Origin: Ideonella sp. WA131b
GTDB taxonomy: Bacteria; Pseudomonadota; Gammaproteobacteria; Burkholderiales; Burkholderiaceae_C
NCBI GenBank assembly: GCA_023657425.1
Contig: JAGTJW010000002.1
Location: forward strand, 238,431-302,430
DNA length: 64,000 nt
Direction: 5' to 3'
Position 1 is the stretch's first letter. Every line of letters begins with the position of its first letter. The notes beneath the pieces are model-generated. The model did not search any database. It was not told the origin of the DNA and worked only from the letters and a program-made list of their open reading frames with translations. Shown piece after piece: positions 52,574 through 60,203 of the stretch. The translations under genes and the position numbers were made by a program.

Positions 52574-54126
52574 ATCCCAATCCCAGCGGCAGCGGCAACG
52601 CCCTCGTCATCGGCAGCGGCTTTGGCGGCTTGGCCGCGGCCATCCGCCTCAGCGTGCGCGGCTGGCGCGTTCAGGTGCTTGAGCGCCTGCCCCAGCCCGG
52701 TGGCCGCGCCCGCGTGCACCAGCAGGACGGCTTCCGCTTCGATGCCGGCCCTACCATCATCACGGTGCCGCACCTGTTCGAGGAACTGTGGGCGCTGGCG
52801 GGACGGCGCCTGGCCGACGACGTCACGCTCAAGCCGCTGAATCCCTACTATCGCGTGCGCTTTGACGACGGCCGCTGGTTCGACTACAGCGGCGACAACG
52901 CGGCGATGCGCGCGGAGGTGGCGCGTTTCGACCCGTCGGATCTCCCCGGCTTCGACGCGCTGGCGCGCGAGGCCGACGTCTGCTATCGCGAGGGCTTCGA
53001 GAAGCTCGGCGCGGTGGCCTTCGACAGCGTCGCTCAGCTGCTCGTGGCGGTGCCGAACATGATCCGAATGAGAGGCTGGCAAACCATCTGGCAGATGGTT
53101 TGCAGGCATCTGAAGAATCCCTACCTGCGCGTCGTGTTCAGCTTCCACCCGCTGCTGATCGGCGGCAACCCGCTCAAGGTGACGGGCAGCTACGCGCTGA
53201 TCCACTCGCTGGAACGTCGCTTCGGCGTGCACTGGGCCATGGGCGGCACCGGCGCACTGGTGCAAGCCATGGTCAGGCTGCTGGCTGACCGTGGCGTGCC
53301 GGTGCGCTGCGACGCCGACGTCCAGCGCATCCTGGTCGAGAACGGCCGCGCCGCCGGGGTGCAGCTTCAGAACGGCGAACGCCTGGCCGCCGACATCGTC
53401 GTCAGCAACGCCGATGCCGCCTGGACCTACAAGCACCTGGTACCTGACGCCCGCCGACGGACCTGGACTGACCGCAAGTTGGCGCGAGCGAAATACTCGA
53501 TGAGTCTGTTCGTCTGGTACTTCGGCACCAACCGCCGCTACGACGGCGTGCCACATCACCAGATGGTCCTCGGCCCACGCTACGAAGGCCTGCTGACCGA
53601 CATCTTCCTCAAGCACAAGCTCACCGAGGATTTCAGTCTTTACCTGCACCGCCCGAGCGCCAGCGACGACAGCGTCGCACCGCCCGGACACGACTGCTTC
53701 TACGCGCTGTCGCCGGTGCCGCACCTGGACAGCGGCGTCGACTGGGCCACCGAAGCCGAGGGTTACCGCCAGCGGGTCCAACGGCGGCTCGAGCAGACCG
53801 TGTTGCCCGGCCTGGGCCAGCACATCGTGAGCTCACGCGTGACGACGCCGCAGCAGTTCCACGACGATCTGCTGTCCTACAAGGGCGCCGCCTTCGGCAT
53901 GGAGCCGCGGCTGTTGCAGAGCGCCTGGTTCCGCCCGCACAACCGCAGCGAAGACCTGCGGGGCCTGTACCTCGTGGGTGCGGGCACCCACCCGGGTGCG
54001 GGCGTGCCAGGCGTGCTGATGTCGGCCCAGGCGCTCGAGACGGTGCTACCACCGCTGCCACCGCTGCCGGTGACGGCCGCGGCAGCGCCGCGCTCGCTGT
54101 CCAGCGCGGGGGTGGTGGCGCGATGA
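52570..54126 (+). CDS. crtI: Phytoene desaturase
   Basis: FAD-dependent enzyme converting phytoene to neurosporene and/or lycopene, 518 aa with GTG start. N-terminal FAD motif VIGSGFGGLAAAIRLSVRG, then LERLPQPGGRARVHQQDGFRFDAGPT; C-terminal LYLVGAGTHPGAGVPGVLMSA. Betaproteobacterial CrtI makes both three- and four-step products, which feed the spheroidene and spirilloxanthin branches. The sequence alone does not tell the step number. Overlaps crtB by four bases. Confidence 0.95.
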   Translation: MNPNPSGSGNALVIGSGFGGLAAAIRLSVRGWRVQVLERLPQPGGRARVHQQDGFRFDAGPTIITVPHLFEELWALAGRRLADDVTLKPLNPYYRVRFDDGRWFDYSGDNAAMRAEVARFDPSDLPGFDALAREADVCYREGFEKLGAVAFDSVAQLLVAVPNMIRMRGWQTIWQMVCRHLKNPYLRVVFSFHPLLIGGNPLKVTGSYALIHSLERRFGVHWAMGGTGALVQAMVRLLADRGVPVRCDADVQRILVENGRAAGVQLQNGERLAADIVVSNADAAWTYKHLVPDARRRTWTDRKLARAKYSMSLFVWYFGTNRRYDGVPHHQMVLGPRYEGLLTDIFLKHKLTEDFSLYLHRPSASDDSVAPPGHDCFYALSPVPHLDSGVDWATEAEGYRQRVQRRLEQTVLPGLGQHIVSSRVTTPQQFHDDLLSYKGAAFGMEPRLLQSAWFRPHNRSEDLRGLYLVGAGTHPGAGVPGVLMSAQALETVLPPLPPLPVTAAAAPRSLSSAGVVAR

Positions 54127-55160
54127 GCAGCGCCCTGATGCCGGCTGCTGCCACGGGCGACGCGGCGTTGCGGGCCTGCCGAACGCTGATGCGCGGCGGC
54201 TCGAAGTCCTTCTTCACCGCGTCGCTGCTGCTGCCAGCGCGTGTGCGCGGGCCCGCGACAGGCCTGTACGCGTTCTGCCGCGTCGCCGACGACGCCATCG
54301 ACGGCAGCACCGAGCCAGAGCGCGCGATCGGACAGCTGCGCCAGAGGCTGGATGCCGTCTACGACGGCCGCCCCGGCCCCGAACTCGCCGATCGCGCATT
54401 GGCCTGCGTGGTGCAGCGCTGCGAGATTCCGCGCACGCTGCTGGACGCACTGCTCGAGGGCTTCGAGTGGGACGTGGCCGGCCGCCGCTACGAGACCATC
54501 GACGACGTGCATGCTTACGGCGCACGCGTGGCCGGCGCCGTGGGTGCGATGATGGCGCTGGTGATGGAGACCCGCAGCGCGCCCGCGCTGGCTCGCGCCT
54601 GCGAGCTGGGCGTGGCGATGCAGCTCACCAACATTGCCCGTGACGTCGGCGAGGACGCGGGCCTCGGCCGCCTGTACCTGCCCGCGCAGTGGATGCGCGA
54701 GGAAGGCCTGGATCCCGGGGCCTGGCTCGCTCGACCGACCTTCGACCAGCGGCTTGCGCGCGTGGTGCGGCGCCTCGTCGATGAGGCTGAGCGGCTTTAC
54801 GAACGTGCCGAGTGCGGGGTGCCAGCGCTGCCGCGCGACTGCCGCCCGGGCATCCAGGCCGCGCGGCTGGTGTATGGCGAAATCGGCCAGACCCTGGCGC
54901 GTGCCGGCCTTGACTCGGTGACTCAGCGCACCGTGGTACCTCGCAGCCGACAGCTGGCCCTCCTGGCGCGCTCGATGCTGGCCAGCCTGGTACCACCGGG
55001 TCACCCGCTGACGGCCGGCGGCACGGTGCCGCCGCTGCCGGCGGTGCGCTTTCTGGTTGACGCTGCCGCCGACGACCGGCTGCCGGCTCGCACCTTCTAC
55101 CAGCGCACGCTGCGCGTGCTGGCTCTGCTGGAGCGTCAGGCGCAGCGCGAGCTGGCCTGA
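54123..55160 (+). CDS. crtB: Phytoene synthase
   Basis: Condenses two geranylgeranyl diphosphates, 345 aa. Both Asp-rich motifs are present: DDAID in FCRVADDAIDG and NIARDVGED in QLTNIARDVGEDAGLGR, with LYLPAQWMREEG following. Last pigment gene of the rightward superoperon. Confidence 0.96.
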   Translation: MSSALMPAAATGDAALRACRTLMRGGSKSFFTASLLLPARVRGPATGLYAFCRVADDAIDGSTEPERAIGQLRQRLDAVYDGRPGPELADRALACVVQRCEIPRTLLDALLEGFEWDVAGRRYETIDDVHAYGARVAGAVGAMMALVMETRSAPALARACELGVAMQLTNIARDVGEDAGLGRLYLPAQWMREEGLDPGAWLARPTFDQRLARVVRRLVDEAERLYERAECGVPALPRDCRPGIQAARLVYGEIGQTLARAGLDSVTQRTVVPRSRQLALLARSMLASLVPPGHPLTAGGTVPPLPAVRFLVDAAADDRLPARTFYQRTLRVLALLERQAQRELA

Positions 55161-55179
55161 CGGGCCGGAGGATTGCACC

Positions 55180-55410
55180 GTGTCCACCGCCCCTGCATCA
55201 CCGGGCCGTCCGACCTGGCTCATTGGCGCCACCGTACTCGCCTACCTGGCCAGCGCCGTGGCTGGCTTCATGCTGGGTTTCGGCTTCGTTCAGAACGCGG
55301 GCGGCGGAACCCTCCTCGGCCTCGCGGCCGGCCTCAACGGTGCCCTTTTCTGTACGCTGATCGCAGACGGGGTGCTGACGAGACTGCTTGGACGGCGGTC
55401 CCGCCGCTGA
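55180..55410 (+). CDS. Small membrane protein downstream of crtB
   Basis: 76 aa from a GTG at 55180 with a good GGAGG ribosome site; starts VSTAPASPGRPTW. Two membrane helices, about residues 14-34 (IGATVLAYLASAVAGFMLGF) and 43-62, joined by a Gly-rich turn (QNAGGG), and a basic end RRSRR. It follows crtB by 19 bases and is likely the last gene of the superoperon. I do not recognise a family. Confidence 0.65.
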   Translation: MSTAPASPGRPTWLIGATVLAYLASAVAGFMLGFGFVQNAGGGTLLGLAAGLNGALFCTLIADGVLTRLLGRRSRR

Positions 55411-55423
55411 GCACAACCACCAG

Positions 55424-55451
55424 AAAAAACGGCCACGCTGCTGCGCGGCCG
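55424..55451 (-). terminator. Intrinsic terminator of the puc operon
   Basis: On the minus strand: a 9-bp stem CGGCCGCGC-AGCA-GCGTGGCCG (one G-U pair) followed by six T. It lies 25 bases after the 39-codon microprotein gene, so that gene is the last one of the pucBAC transcript. Confidence 0.88.
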
Positions 55452-55476
55452 CCTGGGCTCGGGCGTCGATCGACGC

Positions 55477-55596
55477 TCAGGCGCTGGTCGTTTTGCGCTT
55501 ATGGTCGTATTTGCGGTTCGACTTCTTGAACTGCCCGCCGAGCCAGAAGGCAAAGACGATGAACCAGGCGATGAACAGCAGGTGGTGGACTTCCAT
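55477..55596 (-). CDS. 39-residue single-helix membrane microprotein at the end of the puc operon
   Basis: ATG 55596 to TGA 55477; begins MEVHHLLFIAWFIVFAFWLG and ends in a strongly basic tail (KKSNRKYDHKRKTT). One membrane helix, about residues 5-21, with Trp and aromatic residues at its ends. It has a GGAG ribosome site, lies 27 bases after pucC, and precedes a strong terminator, so it is transcribed with the LH2 genes. Size and layout recall antenna-associated microproteins (PufX or PucE in role rather than in sequence). Function unknown. Confidence 0.72.
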   Translation of the reverse strand: MEVHHLLFIAWFIVFAFWLGGQFKKSNRKYDHKRKTTSA

Positions 55597-55623
55597 CGAG
55601 GAGCTCCGACAGGCCTCGCGGCC

Positions 55624-57102
55624 TCAAGAGGGGTTTGAAGAAGGGGTGCCCTGCGGAAACGAGGCACCGCAGAAGGCCCGGGATCCGACGCCGACCAGCG
55701 GCCTCATCACCCAGACGGTGGCGATCAACAACACGATCTCGATCGCATAGACGACAGCATAGCCGCTCACGGGGCCGCGCAGCGCCCCGCCGCCGAAGAC
55801 CCCAGGCCCCCAGGCGATCACCGCGTCGCGGAGCAGCCCGCCGGCAGCCACGGCGACCCCTGCCGCGGTGGCTTGCACCGCCCCCCAGGCCCCAAGAGCA
55901 AGGCCGGCATGCTCCCGCGGTGCACGGTTCATGGTCAGAGTCAGTGTGCCGTGGGCGAACAAGCCGCCGCCGAAGCCGATGCCCACGACCCCCAGGACAA
56001 ACAGGCCGACGGAGTGCGCCAGCGCAGCAACCAGCACTGCACCGAAGGCAGGTACCCCAATGACAGCCCCCAGCGCGGCCATGCCGGCGGGGTCTAGGGC
56101 GCGGGCGCGGCCGCCCAGGACGAGCGGCCAACCGCGGGTGAGCAAGCGCGATGCCAGCGTGAAGCCGGCCAGCCCGCCAGATGCGAAAGCCGCGGTCAGC
56201 CAGGTGGTCTGGCCCACGCTCATGCCCAGCACCTGGCCACCATAAGGCTCGAGCAGCACGTCCTGCATCGCGAAGCCCATCGTGCCCAGGCCGATGACGC
56301 ACAGCCGCCGCCACGTGCCGTCGAGCGCGGCGTAGCCCCGCCAGGCCTCGCGGAAGTCGGGCTCCGGCGCAGGGTCGCGCAGGCGGCTGCGCCCGATCGA
56401 CTCCTGCTTCCACAGCGCGACGGTGTTCAGCACCAGCGTCACCACGGCGCAGGCCTGGATCACCTGCACCAGACGGCCGGGCGAAAACTCAGCCAATACG
56501 GCGCCGAAAGCAAACGCGCTGACGATGGTGCCCAGCAGCAGCATCACGTACATCAGGCCCACGACCTTGGGCTGGTCTTCGACGGGTGCCAGGTCGGTGG
56601 CCAGCGCCAAGCCCGCAGTCTGCACAGTGTGGACACCGGCGCCCATCAGCAGAAAAGCCACCGCGGCGCCGGCTGGCCCCAGCCACGCGGGCCAGTGCGC
56701 CGACTGACCTTGGCCCGCGAGCACCAGCAGCGCAAACGGCATCACGGCCAGGCCCCCGAACTGCAAGAGGGTGCCCATCCAGATGAAGGGTACGCGCCGC
56801 CATCCCAGCGCACTGCGGTGGTGATCCGACTTGAAGCCGATCAATGCACGCACCGGCGCATAAAGCACCGGCAGCGCCACCATCAGTGCCACCAGCCCGG
56901 CACTCACGCCGAGTTCGACGATCAGCACACGGTTCAGCGCGCCCACCAGCAGGGCCAATGCCATGCCCACGCTCACCTGGAAAAGCGACAACCTCAGCAG
57001 GCGCGACAGCGGCAGCGTCTCGCTCGCCGCGTCGGCAAAGGGCAGGAAGCGCGGGCCCAAGCCGGCCCAGCTGCGCATCAGGCGACGGCTGAAAGGGCTC
57101 AT
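55624..57102 (-). CDS. pucC: LH2 assembly protein PucC
   Basis: 492 aa, about 12 helices, BCD-family MFS. It shares with LhaA the segments LNRVLIVELGVSAGLVALMV, FKSDHHRSALGWRRVPFIWMG and MQDVLLEPYGGQVLGMSVGQT. Lying downstream of pucBA it is the LH2-specific assembly factor, thought to deliver or shield bacteriochlorophyll. A hairpin precedes it, suggesting lower expression than pucBA. Confidence 0.95.
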   Translation of the reverse strand: MSPFSRRLMRSWAGLGPRFLPFADAASETLPLSRLLRLSLFQVSVGMALALLVGALNRVLIVELGVSAGLVALMVALPVLYAPVRALIGFKSDHHRSALGWRRVPFIWMGTLLQFGGLAVMPFALLVLAGQGQSAHWPAWLGPAGAAVAFLLMGAGVHTVQTAGLALATDLAPVEDQPKVVGLMYVMLLLGTIVSAFAFGAVLAEFSPGRLVQVIQACAVVTLVLNTVALWKQESIGRSRLRDPAPEPDFREAWRGYAALDGTWRRLCVIGLGTMGFAMQDVLLEPYGGQVLGMSVGQTTWLTAAFASGGLAGFTLASRLLTRGWPLVLGGRARALDPAGMAALGAVIGVPAFGAVLVAALAHSVGLFVLGVVGIGFGGGLFAHGTLTLTMNRAPREHAGLALGAWGAVQATAAGVAVAAGGLLRDAVIAWGPGVFGGGALRGPVSGYAVVYAIEIVLLIATVWVMRPLVGVGSRAFCGASFPQGTPSSNPS

Positions 57103-57180
57103 GGGTCGCTGGCGGCGAGGCGGTGGTGGACGACGATGACGCTCTTCCCATGGGCGCGGGCCACGCGCATCGGAAGAGCG

Positions 57181-57202
57181 CCCGGCAGGCAGGCCTGCCG
57201 GG
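57181..57202 (-). other. Intercistronic hairpin between pucA and pucC
   Basis: CCCGGCAGG-CAGG-CCTGCCGGG, a perfect 9-bp stem 18 bases after the pucA stop, without a T-run. By analogy with puf and puc operons it should protect the short pucBA mRNA from 3' decay and so raise antenna protein over PucC. Confidence 0.7.
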
Positions 57203-57220
57203 GCGTCTCGATCACCGCCG

Positions 57221-57436
57221 CTACTGCTTGGCGGTGGGGGGTGCCGTCGCCGCGGTGGACGTCGGCGTGGTCACCATCGCCGTGGCGGTGCCCTTGCCCT
57301 CCAGGAACTTCTTTACCCACGTGGTGTTCGTGACCAGCATGTAGTGCACGCTGAACGAACCAATGGCCACCGCGCCGAGGAACAGCGGGATGCCCACCGT
57401 CGGCTTGACCACGAGCCAGAGCTTTCCGTAGATCAT
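57221..57436 (-). CDS. pucA: Light-harvesting complex 2 alpha subunit
   Basis: 71 aa. It aligns without gaps to Rhodoblastus LH2 alpha: MxxGKxW at 1-7, P12, GIP at 15-17, and the bacteriochlorophyll ligand His31 in FSVHYML, then TTW at 38-40. Positions 44-45 are Phe-Leu (WVKKFLEG) where B800-850 complexes have Tyr-Trp or Tyr-Tyr. The C-terminal 20 residues form a Thr/Ala/Pro-rich tail (VTTPTSTAATAPPTAKQ), the long extension known from Rubrivivax LH2. Follows pucB after 16 bases. Confidence 0.95.
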   Translation of the reverse strand: MIYGKLWLVVKPTVGIPLFLGAVAIGSFSVHYMLVTNTTWVKKFLEGKGTATAMVTTPTSTAATAPPTAKQ

Positions 57437-57452
57437 GTTGGCTCCTTCGTGC

Positions 57453-57614
57453 TTACTTCAGCCAGGGGGAGTAGATGTACGCAAACAGGTGCGCGAGAGC
57501 GGCGATGAAGCCGAAGATCTGCGTGCCCTGGATGAGGTGCTTGTGGATCTCTTCCGACTGCTCTTCGGTCAGGCCGGTCGGCCAGACCTTGTCGGATCCG
57601 GTTGCGTCTGCCAT
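57453..57614 (-). CDS. pucB: Light-harvesting complex 2 beta subunit
   Basis: 53 aa, too short for common ORF cut-offs. MADATGSDKVWPTGLTEEQS, then EEIHKHLIQG (first conserved His, near the B800 site) and FIAALAHLFAYIYSPWLK with the B850 ligand His42 and the terminal Trp. First gene of pucBAC; the start ATG 57614 follows AGGAG. Repressed from the PpsR sites 87 bases upstream. Confidence 0.96.
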   Translation of the reverse strand: MADATGSDKVWPTGLTEEQSEEIHKHLIQGTQIFGFIAALAHLFAYIYSPWLK

Positions 57615-57700
57615 GTTTTCTCCTTGTGTGGGAGCACTGCGAACTCGTGCAAAACCTGCACGCGGGTATCGAACAGCCGCGCCTGGGAAGGGTGGGCTGT

Positions 57701-57718
57701 TGTCATTGTGACCTTACA
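57701..57718. promoter_or_regulatory. PpsR palindrome 1 upstream of pucB
   Basis: TGTC-N10-TACA, seven of eight consensus positions. It pairs with the palindrome 8 bases away at 57727-57744. Confidence 0.75.
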
Positions 57719-57732
57719 GTTTTTGAAGTCAA
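57705..57732 (-). promoter_or_regulatory. Putative pucB promoter
   Basis: On the minus strand TTGACT (57732-57727), 16-base spacer, CACAAT (57710-57705). The -35 lies in the distal PpsR palindrome and the -10 in the proximal one, so PpsR binding would cover both. Confidence 0.5.
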
Positions 57733-57744
57733 GCCGTATTGACA
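57727..57744. promoter_or_regulatory. PpsR palindrome 2 upstream of pucB
   Basis: AGTC-N10-GACA, seven of eight positions. The 8-base gap to palindrome 1 is the spacing known for cooperative CrtJ/PpsR binding. Confidence 0.75.
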
Positions 57745-57789
57745 CTGTGACGCCGGAGTGCGTCGGCTGCACCCCACGCGCCGTCATCC

Positions 57790-59001
57790 TCAGCCTCGCC
57801 TTGGCATGCGGAAAGGCAACAAGGCCTGCACCCAAGGCGCAGCGAAACGGCGGGCCGACAGCGTCTCGTGCACTCCGGTGGCCTCGTGGCCGTCCAGCTG
57901 GGTGCGCACCAGCGTGCGGGCGTAGAACGGCGTGTCCTCGAGCGTGCGCTCCACGCGTGCGACGGCCTCGCTGCGCAACCGACGGCCGATGCGCCAGCCG
58001 GTGGCAGGAAGGCCGTGGCGGGGCGGCAGAGCGAGCGTCGTGACGCGCCCGTCGGGATGAAAGCGGCGCCCAATGTGGCGCTCGCCGCCCTGGCGCAACC
58101 CCACGTCGTAGGCAACCACGCAACTGCCGTCGGGCAGCGGCACGCGCATCCAGTCCCAGGTCGTGAAGGGCTCGCTGATCGGCTCATCGCCCTCGTTGCT
58201 GTCGAGGTAGGCACTGCCCTGCCAGCGCAGGCCGGGGCGGTCGAACGCCACGTCCACGCGGGCGCAAGGTGCGATCGGGCCCCAGCGGTGGCGGCCGGCG
58301 GCGTCCAGCGGTGCGACGAAGTCCACCAGCGCCCGCGGCCGCACGACGACCCGTCCGCGCACCGGTCGCGGCAGCGGCGAGCCGATCTCGTCGATGTCAA
58401 TCACCAAGGCGCCGTCTGACCAGGCCATGCGACTCGGGCCAAGCTCAAATTGCGTGGCGCTGCGCAGCACATGGCGCGCGGCGCGTTCGGTCATCGTCCA
58501 GCGGCCTTGGCCACCGCCGTACAGGCAGACGTTGAGCGCGCAGTGTTCGTCGGCCCTCGCCCGCCCCTGCTGCCAGGCGCGGCGGTAGTAGGGGGAAAAG
58601 ACACTGCCCACGAAACCGATCAGCGTCAGGGCGTGGCGGCCGTCGTCGCTGAGCGCATCGACGTACCACCAGCAATACGCACCCGGCTCGACCGCTGTGT
58701 CGAACCGAGGCGAGCCATCAGCGTGGCGGCCGCGAGCCGTCCCGACATGGCCGCCATCGGCACGCCCGGCCCCGGATGCACACTGCCTCCCGCCAGGTAC
58801 AGGCCCGGCAGCGCCGTGGCCGCCGCCGCGCGGCGGAACAGCGCCATCCAGCCGTGCGTCGAAGGGCCGTAGAGCGCCCCGCCCGTGGCCGGAAAGAGCC
58901 GGTGAAAGTCCACCGGCGTGCGCCGCAGCACCTGGTGCGGGTGGTCGATCTGCAGCGTCAGGCCGCAGCGGCGCAGCAGATCCAGACTGCGGGCTTGACA
59001 T
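57790..59001 (-). CDS. crtC: Acyclic carotenoid 1,2-hydratase (hydroxyneurosporene synthase); start uncertain
   Basis: Adds water to the 1,2 double bond of neurosporene or lycopene. The conserved protein starts at about residue 100 of this frame (FDTAVEPGAYCWWYVDALSD, position about 58704), followed by LTLIGFVGSVFSPYYRRAW and DEHCALNVCLYGGG, all typical CrtC. No in-frame ATG, GTG or TTG exists between 59001 and 58611. So either translation starts at ATG 59001, deep inside crtD (376-base overlap, first 99 residues a crtD shadow), or a non-standard start or frameshift is used; an ATG at 58718 is one base out of frame. Third gene of crtADC. Confidence 0.85.
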   Translation of the reverse strand: MSSPQSGSAAPLRPDAADRPPAPGAAAHAGGLSPALSGHGRGALRPFDARLDGAVPPRGGGHGAAGPVPGGRQCASGAGRADGGHVGTARGRHADGSPRFDTAVEPGAYCWWYVDALSDDGRHALTLIGFVGSVFSPYYRRAWQQGRARADEHCALNVCLYGGGQGRWTMTERAARHVLRSATQFELGPSRMAWSDGALVIDIDEIGSPLPRPVRGRVVVRPRALVDFVAPLDAAGRHRWGPIAPCARVDVAFDRPGLRWQGSAYLDSNEGDEPISEPFTTWDWMRVPLPDGSCVVAYDVGLRQGGERHIGRRFHPDGRVTTLALPPRHGLPATGWRIGRRLRSEAVARVERTLEDTPFYARTLVRTQLDGHEATGVHETLSARRFAAPWVQALLPFRMPRRG

Positions 59002-60203
59002 GCATCGGTCTCCGGGTCGTCGAAAGAACGGCAGTCGCCGTCAGGGGGTGCGTTCACCAGCATCAGCAGCCGCTCGGGTGCGCCATCGACCATGGGCAGC
59101 GGGCCGCCGTCCAGGCGGTCCTGTGCGCAGAGGTAGACGGTGGCGCGGCGTGGCAGACGGCGGGCGCGGAACACGTCGTCGAACTCGCTGGCGTAGTCGC
59201 GGTCGAAGAAGACGTTGTGCCGTGCCAGGCCGAAGCCAGTGGTGCGCACGCGCATCGCCCAGGTCACGGCCGACAGCGTGCGTGCCCTCGGCGGCGCGGG
59301 CCGGGGCGCCAGGCCGGGCAGGCCCTGCAGCATCGGCGCCAGCGCACTGGCATCGCCGTTGAACACCACCGCGTCGCTGGCCAGCGTCTCGCCATCGGCC
59401 AGCCGCACGCCGCTGACCTGGCCCTGCGTGTGCTCGATGGCCTGCACGCGCGCGCCGTAACGCAGTCGTGCACCACGGGCCAGGGCCAGCCTTGCCAGCG
59501 AATCCGCCAGCGCCGCCATGCCGCCCTGCACGGCCCACACGCCCTCCTGCTCGACGTGCGCCACCAGCATCAGGGTGGCCGGCGCGCCCCAGGGCGAGGC
59601 GCCGCAGTAGGTGGCGTAGCGCCCGAACAGCTGGCGCAGCCGCTCGTCGCGGAACTCCCGCTGCAGCGCCGAGGCGAGGCTGGCCAGCGGCCCCAGCGCG
59701 GCGAGCGTGGCCAGCCCGCGCGGGCCGAGGTCGCGGATCATCTGCAGCACGCCGGGCTTGCCGCTGCGGATGTGCGGCCTCTCCAGCTGGCCATAGACAC
59801 GGGCTGCGCGTTCGCAGAAGGCCAGATAGGCGCGACCGTCCTCCGGGCCGGCGAAGGCCGCGATGGCCTCGGCCGAGCGGGCCCGGTCGGCGAACAGGTC
59901 CAGCCGACTGCCATCCCGCGCCCAGGCGTGGCGCGCCAGCACCGGCAAGGGCGTCAACGGCGGCAGCGCCTCGGCCACCGAGCTGCCGACGTCGGCCAGC
60001 AGCTCGTCGAACACCCACCGCATCGTGAACACCGTGGGCCCGGCGTCCAGCAGGGCGCCGTCCACGCGCACCGGGTGCATCTTGCCGCCGGGGCCGTCGG
60101 CGGCCTCGAGCAGGGTCACATCGAGCCCTCGCGTGGCCAGCAGCAGCGCGCTGACCAGCCCGCCGATGCCGGCACCGACAACGACGACACGGGGCTCAGG
60201 CAT
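58626..60203 (-). CDS. crtD: Methoxyneurosporene (1-hydroxycarotenoid 3,4-) desaturase
   Basis: 525 aa, CrtI-like flavoenzyme. FAD motif VVVVGAGIGGLVSALLLATRG, LEAADGPGGKMHPVRVDGALLDAGPTV near the N-terminus, and LYLAGGSVHPGPGVPMAAMSGRLAAA at the C-terminus. The smaller-substrate CrtD, not CrtI, is indicated by its position between crtA and crtC. Introduces the 3,4 double bond after CrtC hydration. Start ATG 60203 overlaps the crtA stop by 8 bases. Confidence 0.94.
   Translation of the reverse strand: MPEPRVVVVGAGIGGLVSALLLATRGLDVTLLEAADGPGGKMHPVRVDGALLDAGPTVFTMRWVFDELLADVGSSVAEALPPLTPLPVLARHAWARDGSRLDLFADRARSAEAIAAFAGPEDGRAYLAFCERAARVYGQLERPHIRSGKPGVLQMIRDLGPRGLATLAALGPLASLASALQREFRDERLRQLFGRYATYCGASPWGAPATLMLVAHVEQEGVWAVQGGMAALADSLARLALARGARLRYGARVQAIEHTQGQVSGVRLADGETLASDAVVFNGDASALAPMLQGLPGLAPRPAPPRARTLSAVTWAMRVRTTGFGLARHNVFFDRDYASEFDDVFRARRLPRRATVYLCAQDRLDGGPLPMVDGAPERLLMLVNAPPDGDCRSFDDPETDACQARSLDLLRRCGLTLQIDHPHQVLRRTPVDFHRLFPATGGALYGPSTHGWMALFRRAAAATALPGLYLAGGSVHPGPGVPMAAMSGRLAAATLMARLGSTQRSSRVRIAGGTSMRSATTAATP

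Noticed and set aside
55463..55494. Possible plus-strand terminator for the crtB transcript (CGACGC...GGTCGTTTT)
   Set aside because: The stem is short and broken and lies within the 3' end of the microprotein gene; not strong enough to call.
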